Positions 61,981-64,000 of a stretch of 64,000 nucleotides of DNA are shown here, one piece after another. The DNA is from Ciona savignyi. Its lineage: Eukaryota > Chordata > Ascidiacea > Phlebobranchia > Cionidae. The notes below the pieces were generated by a model that saw only the letters and a program-made list of their open reading frames with translations, was not told where the DNA came from and ran no database searches. The translations under genes and the position numbers were made by a program. The stretch is taken from assembly GCA_000149265.1 (NCBI GenBank), contig CH003310.1:84433-148432 (forward strand), in the 5' to 3' direction. Positions within the stretch are counted from its first letter, which is position 1. Each line of letters begins with the position of its first letter.

Positions 61981-62440
61981 TCGGAGTAGTTGGTCGGGGT
62001 TCAGAGCGGTTGTATTTACATTTGTAGCTAGTCAGTTGTGTCCTTGGGAAAGTCACTTAGCGAACAATACCTGAACCAAGTGGGTTAATTGGTTTTACTT
62101 ACTTATAGTTTTACTTTAAGTTAAAAGGCATGTAGGGTTGAAACTGGTCGCTTACTAGTCAGTCATGTCCTTGGTATACTAGGTATACTAGGGAACCTGG
62201 TGGTTAGATCATTTAAACAGGCAGATAGTCAACTAAACATTTGTATTTAGCGACTGCTAGTCAGTTGTGTCCATAAAAGGCACTTGGTGGACATTGCCTG
62301 AACCAAGTGGATTAAGTGGCTGTAATTACACTTTCAGCTGAATAGTTGTTTAATCGAAAATAGTCGCCAGCTAGTCCATTAAGTCCTTGGGCAAAGCACT
62401 CATTAGACATTGCCTAAACCCAGTGGATAAATGGGGTGAG
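61981..62440 (+). repeat. Cluster of SINE family A head fragments
   Basis: Four partial copies in one intron, each with the CTAGTC..TTGTGTCC-like block and a CCCAGTGGAT-like block: about 61995-62110, 62130-62185, 62235-62320 and 62355-62440. A short tandem (GGTATACTA, twice) sits at 62173-62190. Confidence 0.6.
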
Positions 62441-62547
62441 CTATAAATGAAAGAAGGGCTAGGCACATAGTATATACTACATGAGATCAGTGCATTAATG
62501 GTTTACAATACCGTTCAACACAGTTTATGTTACTAAAGTCAACTCAC

Positions 62548-62716
62548 ATAAAAGATGCGTCCACTGCGACGGAAGTGACAGTACCAGTATGGCCGGTGAT
62601 GGTTTGTTTCACCTCCCTCGTCACACAGTCCCACACCAGCACATTGGTGTCCCATGATCCCGTGTAGAGCGTCCGGCACTTCTCATCTTCACCCATTACC
62701 ATGGAGAGAATGCTAC
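62548..62716 (-). CDS. WD40 repeat protein, internal exon
   Basis: After TTTAACCCCAG it encodes SILSMVMGEDEKCRTLYTGS and WDTNVLVWDCVTREVKQTIT, a canonical WD repeat, then GHTGTVTSVAVDASF. The donor TAT/GTGAGT leaves phase 2. The Met at 62735 is in the intron and is not a start. Confidence 0.9.
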
Positions 62717-62748
62717 CTGGGGTTAAATGAATCAAAAATTCTGGTTAA

Positions 62749-62915
62749 GAATAGGATGGAATATTCATGTTTATCCCCGTGAATGGGAAAACCAAGGGGG
62801 TTAACACACGCGCAATTGTCACATCACCTCGCGCCCATCGTCGGGTTACCGGAGCTATTGCAGTGTGTTGTATATGAATGAGATGGTCCTTCTGTACTAG
62901 TGGAACCCATTATTA
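62749..62915 (-). repeat. SINE family A 3' half in a WD40 intron
   Basis: ATATTCATGTTTATCCCCGT, GGGGGTTAACACACGCGCAA, GGTTACCGGAGCTATTGCAG and GTGGAACCCATTATTAAAG. Same truncated form as at 61805-61975. Confidence 0.78.
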
Positions 62916-63002
62916 AAGTGGTATCAGACGATGTATGTTATAGTCCAAATCTATCTGCTACATACATGATATAACAGCAGAAAAAAAAACAGATGTGTCC
63001 AT

Positions 63003-63019
63003 TAAAAAAAAAAAAAAAA
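63003..63019 (+). repeat. Poly(A) tract
   Basis: A run of about 16 A residues in a WD40 intron, with shorter A runs at about 62979 and 63146. Simple sequence. Confidence 0.8.
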
Positions 63020-63200
63020 CGTAACAAATTCTTAACCATTTGCAAAATAATTAATTTAATGTTATCCATATCTTCTAGCAAATCACCCCTACACACTGTC
63101 TGTTAAAGTTTAAACATGTCAGTTACATATGTATGATGTAACATTAAAAAAAAAAACTAAACAAAAAAAAACAAATCAACCTGTCCTCCCCCGGCCCCAC

Positions 63201-63330
63201 CTTTAAAAGACTGGGTGAGCTTCCCGAAGCTCTCGCCAGACGGAGCCCACATCCTGATCTTCCTATCCATTCCTCCACTGAAGATCCTCTTCCCGTGAGA
63301 CATGATGGTCATCACGGGAGCAGTGTGACC
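63201..63330 (-). CDS. WD40 repeat protein, internal exon
   Basis: After TGATCCCAG it encodes GHTAPVMTIMSHGKRIFSGG, then MDRKIRMWAPSGESFGKLTQ and SFK, a full WD repeat with RMW in place of VWD. The donor AAAG/GTGGGG shares codon GGT with the next exon. Confidence 0.88.
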
Positions 63331-63374
63331 CTGGGATCATATGATTGGGGATTTAATGAGATTTCCTCACTGGG

Positions 63375-63435
63375 AACAGAAAACTCGCGTCCACTGTCGG
63401 GTTACTTGAGCTATTGCAGTGTGTTGTGTAGCAAT
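63375..63435 (-). repeat. SINE family A fragment
   Basis: Short minus fragment (ACTCGCGTCCACTGTCGGG, TTGAGCTATTGCAGTGTGTT) in a WD40 intron. Confidence 0.6.
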
Positions 63436-63727
63436 GGAGGTTGCAACCATTTTTGTTGTAACATTATGCATAGACACACAATACATATGAAGCTAAACGC
63501 TTGCAAAGTAATGCGCTTTTTTGAAAATATTCGTATTTTAAAATCTAGAAAACCACCTTTTCTCCATTTTCGTTCAAAAGACATCAACAAACAGCTCATG
63601 ACTGTATTGTTAATTGAAGATGGATATGTTTTTGTTATTTATGGTTTGTCCTATTATTTGTTCAACTATTAAACCATGGGTTTAGGTTTAGATGGATGCC
63701 CTCCAACCAACCAGATGCTATGCTCAC

Positions 63728-63782
63728 CTCTAATGACTTAACTCTTTGCACAGGCTTCACAACGCTGTTGACAAGCCAGAAC
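63728..63782 (-). CDS. WD40 repeat protein, first visible exon
   Basis: After GCAATTCCAG it encodes FWLVNSVVKPVQRVKSLE, the end of one WD repeat (FW in place of VW) leading into GHT of the next exon. The first base completes a codon from an upstream exon beyond 63783, most likely past the window edge, so the N-terminus is missing. The donor is GAG/GTGAGC. Confidence 0.75.
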
Positions 63783-63802
63783 CTGGAATTGCAGTGTTGA
63801 TA

Positions 63803-64000
63803 AGATAGGATATTCATGTTTATTCACATGAATGGGAAAACCAAGGGGGTTAACACACTGGCAATCTTCAGATCACCTTGCGCCCACCATCAGGTTACCG
63901 GAGCTATTGCAGTGTGTTGTAGATAATTTAGAACCCAATATTCTGCTGGGTTCAGGCAACGTTCGTTAAGTGCCTTGCAGAAGGACACAACCGGCAACTA
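63803..64000 (-). repeat. SINE family A copy cut by the window edge
   Basis: GATATTCATGTTTATTCACA, GGGGGTTAACACACTGGCAA, GGTTACCGGAGCTATTGCAG, TCTGCTGGGTTCAGGCAACG and CCGGCAACTA at the end of the window, so the tRNA head lies outside. Confidence 0.8.

Overview
The window looks like tunicate genomic DNA, most likely Ciona. It is about 35-40% GC, with small multi-exon genes, short GT-AG introns and many tRNA-derived SINEs. It carries single-copy chordate-type BMP2/4 and GDF1/3-like genes. The species call is an inference from gene content and style; no database was searched.

Layout. (1) 1-655, plus strand: the 3' end of a class A GPCR with relaxin/LGR-receptor hallmarks, cut by the left edge. 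(2) 2911-5694, plus strand: six exons of a tetraspanin (small loop, TM2, TM3, an eight-cysteine large loop and TM4) rebuilt from splice sites with consistent phase. The TM1 exon was not found. (3) 5.7-29.3 kb: about 23 kb with no gene I can support. (4) 29.78-32.56 kb, minus strand: complete two-exon BMP2/4. (5) 32.6-46.5 kb: a 14-kb gene-free interval. (6) 46.61-49.40 kb, minus strand: a complete two-exon GDF1/3 (Vg1/univin)-like TGF-beta ligand, head-to-tail with BMP2/4. (7) 49.4-59.0 kb: gene-poor, SINE-rich DNA. (8) 59.04-63.78 kb, minus strand: eight 3' exons of a WD40 beta-propeller gene that continues past the right edge. All eight exon phases agree, and a stop codon with a nearby AATAAA closes it.

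Three repeat families stand out. Family A is a tRNA-headed SINE of about 270 bp, found at 1-5 kb and 53-64 kb and absent in between. Family B is a SINE of about 105 bp with A-box and B-box motifs, scattered and twice present as inverted pairs. Family C is a short element with two copies.

BMP2/4 and the GDF1/3-like ligand are both secreted dimeric TGF-beta signals with the same one-intron architecture. Their linkage matches the BMP2/4-univin/Vg1 pairing I recall from other invertebrate deuterostomes, so the large empty flanks are likely places for embryonic cis-regulation. The tetraspanin, GPCR and WD40 genes show no evident functional link to them. I found no undescribed multi-gene system. 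The most unusual local observations are the repeated cleavage-site linker in the GDF1/3-like precursor and an AGGTCA array at a WD40 splice junction.
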